Shown: positions 27,710 to 37,620, counted from the first letter of the stretch. The stretch is 56,176 nt of DNA from Candidatus Omnitrophota bacterium (GCA_016929115.1 JAFGJL010000079.1:1-56176), one strand, 5' to 3'. The notes: generated by a model not told the origin, from the sequence alone. Numbers and translations: made by a program.

Positions 27710-29176
27710 TCACGCAAAGAGGACGCCGATACCGCCCATCTTTTGATCCGTGTCGGCAATGATCTCCGCATGTTCATAACGCGGCTTTATCTCTTCCCAG
27801 AACCGGCTCACTTCGCAGCCTGACTCCGGCGCGTGAACGACTATATCATGGAAGGCTATAATGCCGCCCTTTCGCACCAGCGGGCTGTACATCTCGAAAT
27901 CTTTCCTGACCCCTTCATAAGTATGGTCACCGTCTATAAAAAGAAGGTCGACGGGTTTATCCTTCAGCATCGTAGCCGCTTCCTTTAGGGTGGTGACCCT
28001 GTGCGAATCTTTCCGTATCAGAAATATTTTCTGTCCCGGCAACGCGAATGCCTTGTATAGCAGGACCCTCCACAAACGATACCCTCCGCCGAAGCGGCCA
28101 CCCGGAAGATCGATGCTCAATATTGAAGCGTCCCTTGAGGCGGCGCGTGAAAAGAGGAAGAGTGTCCCGCCGACATTGGTCCCTATCTCGAGCACCATCC
28201 GCGGCTTTCTCGCGGCCACGATCTCAAGGAACTTTGTTATCTCTTCGCGGATCTGCAAGGGTCTTATCATGCCGCGACGGCCGTTGAAGACAAAATCCAC
28301 AGACTCTCTTATGCCATAACCGGCGGTGAACATCCTCACCGCTATCGTAAAATACAATGCGTAAAAAACCCTTGCCGGATAGCTCGGAGCCCTGGCGGCG
28401 GGGCCCTGCGCTCCGGGGCGCCCGTTCTGCATCTCCCAGACCTTGGCATAGTTCAGGAAGACGGCCAGCGCCGTAAAGGCGCTTATGACAAGTCCGTTGA
28501 ACCCGTCAAGGAATCCCCGCATTAAAACAAATTTACGGATGAAGCTGAGAGGGGGTTTCACCGCGAAATACCAGAACATATTGCGCGGCTCTATCCTTAG
28601 GCCCTGCCTGTAAAGCTCTTTGGCGTCATACGACGTGAACTTATCGAGCTTAGTGACGTGCTGGGCGATATTTTTATAGGAATAATGGTGCATCGGGTTC
28701 TTCAGTTCGCCCACCGGGCCTGAGGCCAGGATCTCCTCGTGGACATATTTCATGTCAAAGCGCCCTTTGGCCTTTTTAAAAAGCCGCAGGATAGGCACAT
28801 ACCAATCGCAGTGGCGTATCCATTCGCCCATATAAAACGTTTTGCGCCATATCCTGTAGGCGTCGAACGATGCTTCCGTCCCGATGGCCTTCTTCATCTC
28901 TTCCTGCAACGGGGGTGAAAGTTCTTCATCGGCGTCAAGGACCAATATCCACTTCCCCGTAGCCTTGTCTACGCCGAACTGTTTCTGCTCGCCGAACCCT
29001 TCCATCTTTTTTTCGTATATTTTATCGGTATATCCGCGGGCGATCTCGACCGTATCGTCCGCGCTTGAATCGTCAACGATGACTATCTCGTCCGCCCATT
29101 TGACGCTCTCAAGGCAACGGCGGATATTCGCCGCTTCGTTCTTCGTTATTATGACAACGGAAAGCCTTGCGTCCAT
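27710..29176 (-). CDS. Fusion: GT2 glycosyltransferase plus C-terminal methyltransferase
   Basis: Residues 1-265 are a GT2 enzyme of the LPS-core WaaE/KdtX type: SVVIITKNEAANIRRCLESVKW, VDDSSADDT and the DxD-like VLDADEE. After a membrane-associated linker (about 215-300), residues about 305-488 form a second enzyme like cephalosporin hydroxylase/Methyltransf_24: LEIGTNVGGTLFLF, LLFIDGDHTYEGVRKDFE, GGIIAFHDI. The reading frame is continuous through both halves. It could glycosylate and then methylate the same growing glycan. It starts 1 base after the upstream methyltransferase stop. Confidence 0.88.
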   Translation of the reverse strand: MDARLSVVIITKNEAANIRRCLESVKWADEIVIVDDSSADDTVEIARGYTDKIYEKKMEGFGEQKQFGVDKATGKWILVLDADEELSPPLQEEMKKAIGTEASFDAYRIWRKTFYMGEWIRHCDWYVPILRLFKKAKGRFDMKYVHEEILASGPVGELKNPMHHYSYKNIAQHVTKLDKFTSYDAKELYRQGLRIEPRNMFWYFAVKPPLSFIRKFVLMRGFLDGFNGLVISAFTALAVFLNYAKVWEMQNGRPGAQGPAARAPSYPARVFYALYFTIAVRMFTAGYGIRESVDFVFNGRRGMIRPLQIREEITKFLEIVAARKPRMVLEIGTNVGGTLFLFSRAASRDASILSIDLPGGRFGGGYRLWRVLLYKAFALPGQKIFLIRKDSHRVTTLKEAATMLKDKPVDLLFIDGDHTYEGVRKDFEMYSPLVRKGGIIAFHDIVVHAPESGCEVSRFWEEIKPRYEHAEIIADTDQKMGGIGVLFA

Positions 29177-29177
29177 A

Positions 29178-29867
29178 TCACGCCTTCCTGGCCTTGATTA
29201 TGAGTATATCGCCGAAAAGCAGCGCCGGATGCAGCAACATCTCGTTGTACGCTCTATTGAAATGTGTATTCGCCCATCTCAATATATGCGCGATGGGACG
29301 AAGAAGAAACGGCGTTCTTTCCCGCGCGTTATTCGCCGTGATCGTTTCGACCATAAAGCCGGTTTCGTTCAGGATGAGCTCCAATTCCGGAAAGCCGACG
29401 GGATTTATATGCGCCCGCAACGACTTGTCCGCTATGTCGATCCTGGAATTGAAATACCTGTAAGAGCCGAACAGCAGGAACTTTATCCGCGAGGCGATGC
29501 TTGCGATATTTGGAGTGGTCACGACCAATTTTCCCTGCGGCCTTAAGACCCGCGCGAGCTCCCGTGCCAGATGATGGGGGTTCTCAAGGTGTTCTATGCC
29601 TTCCACGCAAATCGCGTAATCGAAAGACGAATCGGGATACTCGATGGCCCCATTGAGGTCTCCCGTCTTGAAATCGATGTTCGCTCCGTGGGCCTTAAAC
29701 ACGCGGCCGTTTATATCAAGCGCCGAAACGGTGAACCCGATATCGCTCAGCGCCTTCGACAGGGCCCCTTCTCCGGCGGGCGCGTCCAGGACCCTACCCC
29801 TCCTCTCTTCGCCGAGAAGCTCCAGGACTTTTTGGTGCACTCCCGGGCCCGCATTGGGACGCAGCAT
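29178..29867 (-). CDS. Class I SAM-dependent methyltransferase
   Basis: This 229-aa protein shows VLDAPAGEGALSKALSDIGF, SALDING and YAICVEGIEHLENP, a pattern common in glycan-locus methyltransferases. The tracked start (29918) would overlap the GT4 gene by 50 bases. I choose the ATG at 29867, one base after that gene's stop and with an excellent GGAAGGA site 7 bases upstream. The first codons then read MLRPNAGPG. Substrate unknown. Confidence 0.87.
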   Translation of the reverse strand: MLRPNAGPGVHQKVLELLGEERRGRVLDAPAGEGALSKALSDIGFTVSALDINGRVFKAHGANIDFKTGDLNGAIEYPDSSFDYAICVEGIEHLENPHHLARELARVLRPQGKLVVTTPNIASIASRIKFLLFGSYRYFNSRIDIADKSLRAHINPVGFPELELILNETGFMVETITANNARERTPFLLRPIAHILRWANTHFNRAYNEMLLHPALLFGDILIIKARKA

Positions 29868-29868
29868 A

Positions 29869-31002
29869 TCATCGTCCTTCCAAAAGTTTGGCGTAAATGT
29901 TTTCGATCTTCCTGACATTTGATCCGATGCTGAAAAGGCTTTCCGCCCTTTTCCTTCCCGCCAGGCCCATCGCGGTCCTCTTTGACCTATCGTTTATCAG
30001 CATCGCAAGCGCTTCCGCCATAGCCTTGGGCTTGCCGGGAGCGACCAATATGCCGCTGACACCATCCTCTATGATCTCGGGCGTCCCGCCTGAATCCGTG
30101 CCAACCACAGGCTTGCCCGACGCCATCGCCTCGATTATGACCCGTCCGCAAGCTTCGGCATCAGAGGCAAGGACAAATAGATCGGTCGCCGCGTAAACTT
30201 CCGGCATGTCCTTTCTGAGCCCCGTAAATACCACCGCTTCGTTCAGCGGGAAAACGGCCGCCAGATCTTTAAGCCGCGCTTCGCGCTCTTTATCTGTATC
30301 GAACACCGCTCCCCCGGCTACCAGGAACTTAAGCCTTCTTTGGGGCATATCCCTCAGGAGTATTTTTGCCGCCTCAAAAAATGTCTCATGCCCTTTCGAT
30401 CGATGGAACCGCGAGGCGATTCCGACTACAGTCTCATCTGCCTTTACGCCGAATCCTTCCCGCACTTTTTGCCCGTTCACCGATGGGCTGAAGAGCCCTG
30501 TATCCACGCCGTTATGTACCACCGTCACTTTTGCCGGGAGCGCGCCCCTCCTCATAAAACGGCGCGCGATGGCGCCGGAATTACAGATGATCCTGTCCGG
30601 TAAAAACGAGAGGCTCCTTTCGGGATCGATGAGTTCGTTCGCGATGAGATTGCGCTCGTGCCACACTACCGGCACGCGGGCTTCTCTTCCCGCGGCAGAG
30701 CCGTAGAGATGAGTGCGGATGCTGTTCGAGTGGATGATGCGGATATCCTTCTCCTTGACGACGCGCGCCAATTTTTTAAATGCCCGGAATACCCCGGCGA
30801 GCGCCCTCACCTTCGGGAAGGGGATAAAAAGAACCTCGATGCCGGCCTTCGCAAGTTCTTCCGACAGCGGCCCCGGCTCAGGCAATACGAATATAGGATC
30901 AAATCTCGTCTTGTCGATATTTTTGACGAGGTTCAGGAGGCTGTATTCCGCGCCGGCGATCCTGGATGTCTCATGCAGATACAGTATGTTCGTTATGTTC
31001 AT
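29869..31002 (-). CDS. Glycosyltransferase family 4
   Basis: This 377-aa GT-B enzyme has SRIAGAEYSLLNLVK at the N-terminus, the hinge-region VVHNGVDTGLF, GIASRFHRSKGHETFFEAAKIL and the donor-site ASDAEACGRVIIEAMASGKPVVGTDSGG. It belongs to the cytoplasmic assembly steps of the polysaccharide. Donor unknown. Its ATG overlaps the preceding gene's stop by 4 bases. Confidence 0.93.
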   Translation of the reverse strand: MNITNILYLHETSRIAGAEYSLLNLVKNIDKTRFDPIFVLPEPGPLSEELAKAGIEVLFIPFPKVRALAGVFRAFKKLARVVKEKDIRIIHSNSIRTHLYGSAAGREARVPVVWHERNLIANELIDPERSLSFLPDRIICNSGAIARRFMRRGALPAKVTVVHNGVDTGLFSPSVNGQKVREGFGVKADETVVGIASRFHRSKGHETFFEAAKILLRDMPQRRLKFLVAGGAVFDTDKEREARLKDLAAVFPLNEAVVFTGLRKDMPEVYAATDLFVLASDAEACGRVIIEAMASGKPVVGTDSGGTPEIIEDGVSGILVAPGKPKAMAEALAMLINDRSKRTAMGLAGRKRAESLFSIGSNVRKIENIYAKLLEGR

Positions 31003-32063
31003 GATCTCGCGATATCCAATAAATCCGCTATCCTGTTCTTATAAGTATGCTTTTCATGGGCTTTTTCATATGAGCGCGCCGCTATCGCCGACCTCTCATC
31101 GGGATGCTCCAGATAATACGCGATCTTGCGCCGCAGATCATCGGTATCCGCATAAGTGACGATCTCCTCCCCGGCTTTGTAAAGGGCGCTTATCTGTGAC
31201 GCGCGATTTGTGAGCAGGAAACCGCCCGATGCCGGGACCTCAAAGAGCCGCGGCGTGACATTGAATATCTCCTGTCCGCTTCCGAATAGCGAATGGATAT
31301 CCAGGACGATCTTTGAGGCATTATAGACCTTTACAGCCTCCTCCGCGTAGATATCTTTTTTCTGATAACGCTTGCGCAAAAGAGGCGACACCCTCTGCCA
31401 TCGCCCCCAGATCTTGATATCAAGATCGCCCACGGCCTCCAGCACCTTCTCCCGTTCTGGCGTCACCGTTCCGACGAAGGCGATGTCGCTTCCGTAATAC
31501 GCTCGCTCGTCATGCGCCAATTCCACCCGGCGGTGTATGCGCGGGTCGCATGCCAGGGGAAGCGTAGCTACGCGCTTACACCGGAGCGGCACCGACTTTA
31601 ATATCTCCTGGCTGTCGACGATGAAGACATGATCATACGCCGGCAGGACCGATGCGATAAATCCCTGCCTGCGGGGAGCGAGTAACGTATCATAAAACCA
31701 ATTTGCGCTCACCGTGCCCAGCTCCCGCCTTAAAGTCTCGAGCGTGCCGGGCAGTATATTCTCCCCGAAGAGGACGAGTAAGATGTCCGGCCTGAAACGC
31801 CTGGCCTGTTCAAGAAGCGCGTTGTTTATCTTCCGGTCGACCGTTCCCTTTATCACGGGCATATCATACGGAGACGGCGCGCGCGGGAAAAGGGGCCTTG
31901 CTACCGCTTTAAGCGCCGATATGGCCGCGTTCCGCGAGTAGGGCCGCCTGCGAAAATCAAATATCTCCACCTCGTGCCCGAGGCCCTTTAGCGCCCCGGC
32001 GCAATAGCCGCCGATGACACCGAGCGTAGCCCTGTCTTCGGGAGTTGCCAGCAAGACCTTCAT
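30999..32063 (-). CDS. CgeB-like glycosyltransferase
   Basis: This 354-aa GT-B protein is like spore-maturation protein CgeB/Glyco_trans_1_2: LVLFGENILPGTLETLRRELG, a central ADIAFVGT-like segment (YGSDIAFVGTVTPEREK), and the C-terminal TPRLFEVPASGGFLLTNRA. The ORF-track start (32132) lies inside the upstream gene; the ATG at 32063 (MKVLLATPE) comes one base after that stop and matches the family N-terminus. A sugar-transfer role in the polysaccharide is inferred. Confidence 0.88.
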   Translation of the reverse strand: MKVLLATPEDRATLGVIGGYCAGALKGLGHEVEIFDFRRRPYSRNAAISALKAVARPLFPRAPSPYDMPVIKGTVDRKINNALLEQARRFRPDILLVLFGENILPGTLETLRRELGTVSANWFYDTLLAPRRQGFIASVLPAYDHVFIVDSQEILKSVPLRCKRVATLPLACDPRIHRRVELAHDERAYYGSDIAFVGTVTPEREKVLEAVGDLDIKIWGRWQRVSPLLRKRYQKKDIYAEEAVKVYNASKIVLDIHSLFGSGQEIFNVTPRLFEVPASGGFLLTNRASQISALYKAGEEIVTYADTDDLRRKIAYYLEHPDERSAIAARSYEKAHEKHTYKNRIADLLDIARS

Positions 32064-32064
32064 C

Positions 32065-32670
32065 TTATTTCCATTTTCTGACGACTTTGGCCGGGATCCC
32101 CACGGCAATAGAATAAGGCGGGATACTCTCACTCACGACTGCGCCGGCGCCGATCACTGAATACGTACCGATCGTGACGCCGTCCAGGATGACGGCGTTC
32201 GCGCCTATCCATACGTTATCCTCTACCACGATCCCCTTGCCGCGCATGTCGACGCTGAAACGCGGCGTCCCCAGCTTTTCATAGTCATGCTCCGAGGCCA
32301 CGATCACCGTATGGGCGGCTATGTGAACACCCGAACCGATGCGTATACCGCCATAGCCGTAGAGAATGGAATAATCGTTGACCGAGGAGTGGCTCCCTAT
32401 CTCGATCGTCCCGCCGTTCGCCTTAAGAAGCGCGTAGGGGTATATGGTAGTGCCATCCCCTATCGTGATCCGCGCGTTCTTTCCATTAGCATAGAGCCGC
32501 GCGTAGCGTTCCAGCACCGCGCCGCCGCCGAGCGTGATCCGCCGCGCCCCTCTAAGCTCGCAGAGCGGCGAGATATACGCGCCGTTGGCGAGTCTAGCGC
32601 CGCGCGGCGCTGATATCAGCCATTTCGCGAATAGTTTTGCATGCTCCCCGTATTCCCGCATGAACACCAC
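32065..32670 (-). CDS. Left-handed beta-helix acyltransferase (hexapeptide repeat)
   Basis: This 201-aa protein is made of hexapeptide repeats (IGDGTTIYPYALLKA, VNDYSILYGYGGIRIGSGVHI) and ends in the sugar O-acetyltransferase signature WIGANAVILDGVTIGTYSVIGAGAVV and IAVGIPAKVVRKW. The catalytic His is likely in IAAHTVIVASEHDY. It would acetylate a hydroxyl or amino group of a glycan unit using acetyl-CoA (WcaF/NodL/Maa type). Confidence 0.9.
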   Translation of the reverse strand: MVFMREYGEHAKLFAKWLISAPRGARLANGAYISPLCELRGARRITLGGGAVLERYARLYANGKNARITIGDGTTIYPYALLKANGGTIEIGSHSSVNDYSILYGYGGIRIGSGVHIAAHTVIVASEHDYEKLGTPRFSVDMRGKGIVVEDNVWIGANAVILDGVTIGTYSVIGAGAVVSESIPPYSIAVGIPAKVVRKWK

Positions 32671-32677
32671 CCTTTCA

Positions 32678-34225
32678 TCATCCCGCCATAATATTCTCAG
32701 GCAGGCCCTTTAAGAATGAACGCGCCCTCTCCCTGGCAAAATCATCTAAGCCCCACTGCCATATTATATACGCGTAAACGACAAAGGCGGCGATGAGGCC
32801 GCCTATAGTGAGAGGATGCAGGATATACGGGCTGAAGTTCTTAAGCCACCACAATAATAGCCCGCATACGAACACCGGCGCGAAAGAGCGTCGGAATAGT
32901 CTTAGATACCAGGCGAAAAGGCCCTCGCCGAATAATACGGCCGCGGCTTTATGAAGGAGCGCTGTATCCAGCAATGCTCGCGCCAGAAAAGCGAGCGCCG
33001 CGCCTGTGCCGCCGAACTTCCTGATCAATATATACGCGAGCGGGACATAGAAGATCACTTCGATGATGTGAAATGCGGCGGGGATGTGCGGCTTGCCCAC
33101 GCCCTGGAGGATGTTCAGGGAAGGCCCCGCCATCGCGTTCACCAAAACAGCTACGGCAAGGATGACGAGAATAGCCGCCGAGCGCTCGGCAAAATCCTCT
33201 CCTATCCAAACAGCGAGAAAAGACCTGCCGAAAGTGGCCAGGAAAAGAACGAAGAACGCGTACAGGAAAAGGATGTAGAGGGCGCTCCTGTAATAGAGCT
33301 CTCTGCTCGCTTCCTTTTCATGCGCGCTGTCCAGACGGCTGAAAGCCGGAAAGAGGACGGTTGAAAAAGAAGAACGGATGACCGAGAGCCGGTCGGTCAA
33401 AGCGAACGGCACGGAATAATAGGTAAGATTGGAGATGGAGCGAAGCGACGCCAGGAATATCTTTTCTATGTTGAGGAATATCGGCGTGGTAACGCTTGAT
33501 ATCGTGACGAATCCGCCGAACCTGAGGAGCTTGACCAGCGCTTTTGGGTCCCAGGCAGGTCTAGCCAGGAACGGAAACAAGTTCTTGGCGCTTATCCAGT
33601 AGAGGCAGACGCCGAGCGCCTGGACGGCGACGTTCGCGACAACAACCTCTTTGAGGGAGTACCCCAGCTTAAGCAATATCACGGTAACGCTCACCTGTAA
33701 AGAACCGAGCGCTATGCCGATGCGGTTCAGGAGATCGAACCTGCCCGCTGCCTGGATGATCGCGCTCACAGAACCAAGGACCATGGAGATAAAAAATCCG
33801 GCGGAGGCCGCTATAAGCGCAAAAAGGCAGACCCCCCGCAGATCCGCCGGTATCTTCAAGATCGTGTCGGTAAAAAAACGCGCCGACGAAATTATCGCCA
33901 GCATGCCTATCAGGCCCAAAAAACCATGCGCCGCAAGGCAGGACCAGAAAGTCCTTCTCACCTCGTCCTCCTGGCCGGTGTTAAGGTAGGAAGCGACGTA
34001 TTTTATCGACGCGGCGCCCAGGCCGAGCTGCAGGAAAGCGAAATATCCGACGACCACGCTCACAAGCGCATAGATCGCATAGAGGTCGACATTGAGCGCG
34101 CGCACTATGAAAGGGGTGGCAAAGAAGGCGAGGCCGAACATCCAGGCCTGGCCGATAAAATTCCAGAGTATATTCTTTATGATGCCGTGCGACAGGCGCT
34201 CTTTCTTTGCGTCCTTACCGGTCAT
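32678..34225 (-). CDS. Wzx-type polysaccharide flippase
   Basis: This 515-aa protein has 12-14 predicted membrane helices with the MATE/MOP-type N-terminus (NILWNFIGQAWMFGLAFFATPFIVRAL). It would flip the lipid-linked repeat unit from the cytoplasmic to the periplasmic leaflet. The ATG overlaps the O-antigen ligase/polymerase stop as ATGA. Together with the Wzy-like and Wzc-like genes just upstream it defines a Wzx/Wzy-dependent system. Confidence 0.9.
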   Translation of the reverse strand: MTGKDAKKERLSHGIIKNILWNFIGQAWMFGLAFFATPFIVRALNVDLYAIYALVSVVVGYFAFLQLGLGAASIKYVASYLNTGQEDEVRRTFWSCLAAHGFLGLIGMLAIISSARFFTDTILKIPADLRGVCLFALIAASAGFFISMVLGSVSAIIQAAGRFDLLNRIGIALGSLQVSVTVILLKLGYSLKEVVVANVAVQALGVCLYWISAKNLFPFLARPAWDPKALVKLLRFGGFVTISSVTTPIFLNIEKIFLASLRSISNLTYYSVPFALTDRLSVIRSSFSTVLFPAFSRLDSAHEKEASRELYYRSALYILFLYAFFVLFLATFGRSFLAVWIGEDFAERSAAILVILAVAVLVNAMAGPSLNILQGVGKPHIPAAFHIIEVIFYVPLAYILIRKFGGTGAALAFLARALLDTALLHKAAAVLFGEGLFAWYLRLFRRSFAPVFVCGLLLWWLKNFSPYILHPLTIGGLIAAFVVYAYIIWQWGLDDFARERARSFLKGLPENIMAG

Positions 34226-35589
34226 GGCGCAGCTCCTCTCCTCCCGGCAAGCATCTCCTCAAGCACCACGATTATGGCCGCGAGGAACCAAAACGGCTCC
34301 ATGATGCGGATGATGACAAAGACGGCCGCGGACGCCGATTGCGCGAGAAGGCCGATGAACCCGGCCATAAAACCCAGGCTGACCGCCCTGGCAAAATTGT
34401 TATCTTCTGCCATGCTATAGACACGTTTCGCGGTCCTGAAGACGACTATCAAGATCCAGGCAAAGAAAGTCAAGCCGACCACGCCTGTTTCGTTGAGCAC
34501 CCTTGTATATTGGTTGTCGATGACAACGCCTGCCGGTACGCCATACCCCAGGATAGGCCTGCTCTTCCATCGCTGAAACCCCACGCCCCATGAATCTATG
34601 CGCGCCGCCACGGATTTGTCTACGGAGATCTCATTACCAAACACCCTGTATGTCTTCCAGCGATAAGCGAACGTGTCCTTGACGCGTTTGTGCACCGCGT
34701 GCGGCGCCATCAGGGGCAGAAGGACAACGCCGACTATAAGGGCAAGCAAAAGCGGCAGGCGCGCCCTTCGGTCCAGGATGATAAATGTGGCGAGCATGGG
34801 AAGGAAGCTAAGCCACCCGCCGCGGGAGAGCGTCAGGAGAAAAGACAGGAAGGCCATGCAGCATAAGACAATAAGCGCTATCGTCTTATGCTCCGTTTCC
34901 GGATACAATATGAACGCTATTATGATCGCCGTCATAAGGAGCAGGTAGCCGGCGAACGTGTTCGGCTCTCCTCCCTCCCCCTCAAAAGGCGCGGTTACAC
35001 GCCCGCCAAGAGGTGTTTGCGTGAGCGCGTATACGCATACCAGAAAACAGGTAAGCAGTAAGAAAGCGACGAACTTTTTCGCCTGTTTCGTCGTCCTTAA
35101 ATTATTTGAGACCATGAAGAAAAGCAGGAAATATTCCACATACTTGAGCACATAAAAGGCTACATGCGCGGCTTTCAACCGCCCTTCCATGATGCCGATG
35201 AAAGAGGAGATGAGGCAGGTGATGATATAAAGGAAGATGGGGATGTTGAGGGGGGTCGTCTTGAGCAGTCCCAGCTCTTTCTTGATCGCCATCTTCGCGA
35301 TCCAGCCTAAGAATACAACGATCAGAAAAACGTCGTCTGCCCGAACCACGACGGCGCGGCCGGTGACTTCGCCGATGGCGTATTCGGGCGAAAGCAACAT
35401 CGAAAATATCAATATTATGAGCGCGAGGTCGGTGTTGAAGAAAGATATGCTAAAGACAATGCTCCCGAGGATGAAGATCAGCGGATATTTCACAGGGAGG
35501 CCTATAAACGTGGATATGAGCAGGATCGCGAGAAAGGCGAGGATAATGACCACGCCGATTGTAGACTGGCCTTGTCGGTTACGCATCAT
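34222..35589 (-). CDS. O-antigen polymerase/ligase-family membrane protein (Wzy/WaaL-like)
   Basis: This 455-aa protein has about 11-12 helices and a large periplasmic loop (about residues 300-360: APHAVHKRVKDTFAYRWKT) followed by ILGYGVPAG, the layout of O-antigen ligase/polymerase proteins. It probably polymerises repeat units in the periplasm or ligates the finished chain; Wzy and WaaL cannot be separated by eye. It follows the Wzc-like gene by one base. Confidence 0.88.
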   Translation of the reverse strand: MMRNRQGQSTIGVVIILAFLAILLISTFIGLPVKYPLIFILGSIVFSISFFNTDLALIILIFSMLLSPEYAIGEVTGRAVVVRADDVFLIVVFLGWIAKMAIKKELGLLKTTPLNIPIFLYIITCLISSFIGIMEGRLKAAHVAFYVLKYVEYFLLFFMVSNNLRTTKQAKKFVAFLLLTCFLVCVYALTQTPLGGRVTAPFEGEGGEPNTFAGYLLLMTAIIIAFILYPETEHKTIALIVLCCMAFLSFLLTLSRGGWLSFLPMLATFIILDRRARLPLLLALIVGVVLLPLMAPHAVHKRVKDTFAYRWKTYRVFGNEISVDKSVAARIDSWGVGFQRWKSRPILGYGVPAGVVIDNQYTRVLNETGVVGLTFFAWILIVVFRTAKRVYSMAEDNNFARAVSLGFMAGFIGLLAQSASAAVFVIIRIMEPFWFLAAIIVVLEEMLAGRRGAAP

Positions 35590-35590
35590 C

Positions 35591-37519
35591 TTACGCGACC
35601 GTTTCTTTGACCTTGCCTTTTTTTCCTTCCCCTTCCTTTTCGCCGTACCGGTAATGGTAGCGGTAATAAGGATACGTCGTGATGGCCTCCGTCTGGGGTT
35701 GTGTATGGTTCAGGACGACGCCGGCGATCTTGGCTCCTGCTGATTCCAGCTGTATCTTGGCGCGTATGAGCGCCTCGCGGCTCGTCCGCCCTATCTCGTA
35801 TACGAGGACGACAGCGTCCATCTTAGGCGCCAGGATGCTCGCATCGGTGACCGGCAATACGGGCGGAACATCGAATATTATGGCGTCGAACCGGTTCTTG
35901 AGCTTTTCGATAAGTATCGACATCTCCTTGGACTTCAATATCTCCGCCGGGTTATAGGAAAGGCGGCCTGAGGGGATGATCCATATATTATCCAGTCCGT
36001 GCGTCTTCCTGATATCGTCAAAGCTCATCTCCCCCACCATGACATCCACTATGTTGTAGAGCACGTCCTTGAAGCTCACCGCGCCGGTGACGAACTCGTT
36101 CAGGCCCGGCTCGCGCTTTATGCCGAACGCTTTATCAAGGGCAGGCCGCCTCAGGTCGGCTGAGACCAGGAGCGTCTTTAACCCCGCCTGAGCCATTACT
36201 ATACCAAGATTGGACACGACGTTCGTCTTGCCCTCGCCGGGACCTGAGCTCGTCACAAGGATGGTCTTTCTGGACGGGTCAAGTTTCAAATTGGTGTTTA
36301 TATTACGGTAGGCCTCGGCCGCCGTGGAGGTCGGCTCGTAATGCGCCACGAGATAGATGGGAGATGCCTCCGCCTCTTTCTTCGCGGCCGACGGCATAAA
36401 CCTTTCCACTATCATTCCGAGAAGGCCTTTTCTCTTCTGAGTTATGCCCTTGCTGAGCGGCGGGACCAGGCCCAGCACCCTCAATTTCACCACGCGTTCT
36501 ACGTCGTCGATCGTGCCGATCGATGTATCGAGCGCTTCGAAGATAAAGGCCGACGATACGCCCAGGACGAGCCCCATGAGCAGCCCCACCATGATCCCCA
36601 TGCCCTTACCGCTCGACACAGGCATGTTCGGCATGAAGGCGGGGTCGATGATGGATACGTCGCCGACCTTCTGCGCCTCGGTGATCCTGGCCTCCTCGAG
36701 CTTCTCCTTGAGGAGGGCGTAGAGCTTCCTGTTCACTTCGACCTCCCTGACCAGGCGCGCGTATTCAAGCTGTTTCGATGACAACCCTTTCATCTGCTCG
36801 CTGAGTTCCTTGATCTGGGTCCTGAGCTCGATCACCCTGGGGTGTTTCTCGGTATATCTCTGCGTCGCCTCGGCAAGAGCGAATTGCGTATCGATCAACT
36901 TCTTTTGGATGGGATCTGCCAACATCACCGTCCTATCCTCTTCGCCGAAGCGCCGCAATTCTTCTTCCGTGACCCTCATCCTGTCTTCGAGCGCGCCGAG
37001 CTGTTCTTCGATGAATTTGCGCGTATGGCGGACCTGTTTCGCCTTTTCCGCGAGATTTTCTTCTATATAGACCTCGGCGACCGTATTGGCCAGGTCCATC
37101 GCCCTTTTCGGGCTGTCGGCCTTCGTGGAGATCCTGATCATGTTAGTCGCGCCGATCCTCTCGGTCTCGATAGATCCCTGCAGCGCGCTGACGGCCTCAT
37201 TGACCTTATTCAGCGGCGATGCTTCGGCCACCATGCCCATGCGGATCGCCGTCTTCCGCATCACATTGTAACCCTTGACCGTCTTTGTTTCCGATTCCAG
37301 CTCGTCGCCGGCGCTGTAGAGGATCCAATCGGTGAGGAGGCCGGCAACCGTCTTGCGTTCGACGATCTTTACGGTCGTGCTCGATTGGTAGACGACAGGT
37401 TCACTGGAGACATAAAAAATGGATCCCAGGGTCACGATGACCGTCACCAGGATGACCGCGGACCTTCTCTTGCGAAGTATGCGCAGGTAATCACTGATAT
37501 TAAGTTCGTATTTTGCCAA
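35591..37519 (-). CDS. Wzc-like chain-length determinant with BY-kinase domain
   Basis: This 642-aa inner-membrane protein combines a Wzz domain (residues about 1-330; helices about 19-36 and 305-328, long periplasmic coiled coil between them) with a cytoplasmic BY-kinase: Walker A SGPGEGKT (425-432), Walker A' LLVSADLRRP and IIFDVPP. The C-terminus has a tyrosine cluster (YPYYRYHYRYGE), the usual autophosphorylation tail. It sets chain length and couples assembly to export. The start is TTG at 37519, 8 bases after AAGGAG. It is the first gene of the operon. Confidence 0.94.
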   Translation of the reverse strand: MAKYELNISDYLRILRKRRSAVILVTVIVTLGSIFYVSSEPVVYQSSTTVKIVERKTVAGLLTDWILYSAGDELESETKTVKGYNVMRKTAIRMGMVAEASPLNKVNEAVSALQGSIETERIGATNMIRISTKADSPKRAMDLANTVAEVYIEENLAEKAKQVRHTRKFIEEQLGALEDRMRVTEEELRRFGEEDRTVMLADPIQKKLIDTQFALAEATQRYTEKHPRVIELRTQIKELSEQMKGLSSKQLEYARLVREVEVNRKLYALLKEKLEEARITEAQKVGDVSIIDPAFMPNMPVSSGKGMGIMVGLLMGLVLGVSSAFIFEALDTSIGTIDDVERVVKLRVLGLVPPLSKGITQKRKGLLGMIVERFMPSAAKKEAEASPIYLVAHYEPTSTAAEAYRNINTNLKLDPSRKTILVTSSGPGEGKTNVVSNLGIVMAQAGLKTLLVSADLRRPALDKAFGIKREPGLNEFVTGAVSFKDVLYNIVDVMVGEMSFDDIRKTHGLDNIWIIPSGRLSYNPAEILKSKEMSILIEKLKNRFDAIIFDVPPVLPVTDASILAPKMDAVVLVYEIGRTSREALIRAKIQLESAGAKIAGVVLNHTQPQTEAITTYPYYRYHYRYGEKEGEGKKGKVKETVA

Positions 37520-37566
37520 GAGGAGAGCTCCTTTTTATAATGATATAGTTGGAGTATGGCCTTTAT

Positions 37567-37594
37567 AGCATAAAATAGCATATAATATTGTCAA
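37567..37594 (-). promoter_or_regulatory. Promoter of the polysaccharide operon
   Basis: On the minus strand TTGACA (37589-37594) is followed by TATGCT (37567-37572) at 16-base spacing, about 50 bases before the wzc-like start. It is the only promoter-like sequence I see for the 20 genes down to 15398. Confidence 0.6.
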
Positions 37595-37620
37595 TGGCAA
37601 GATTTTTATGATAGCCTGGT

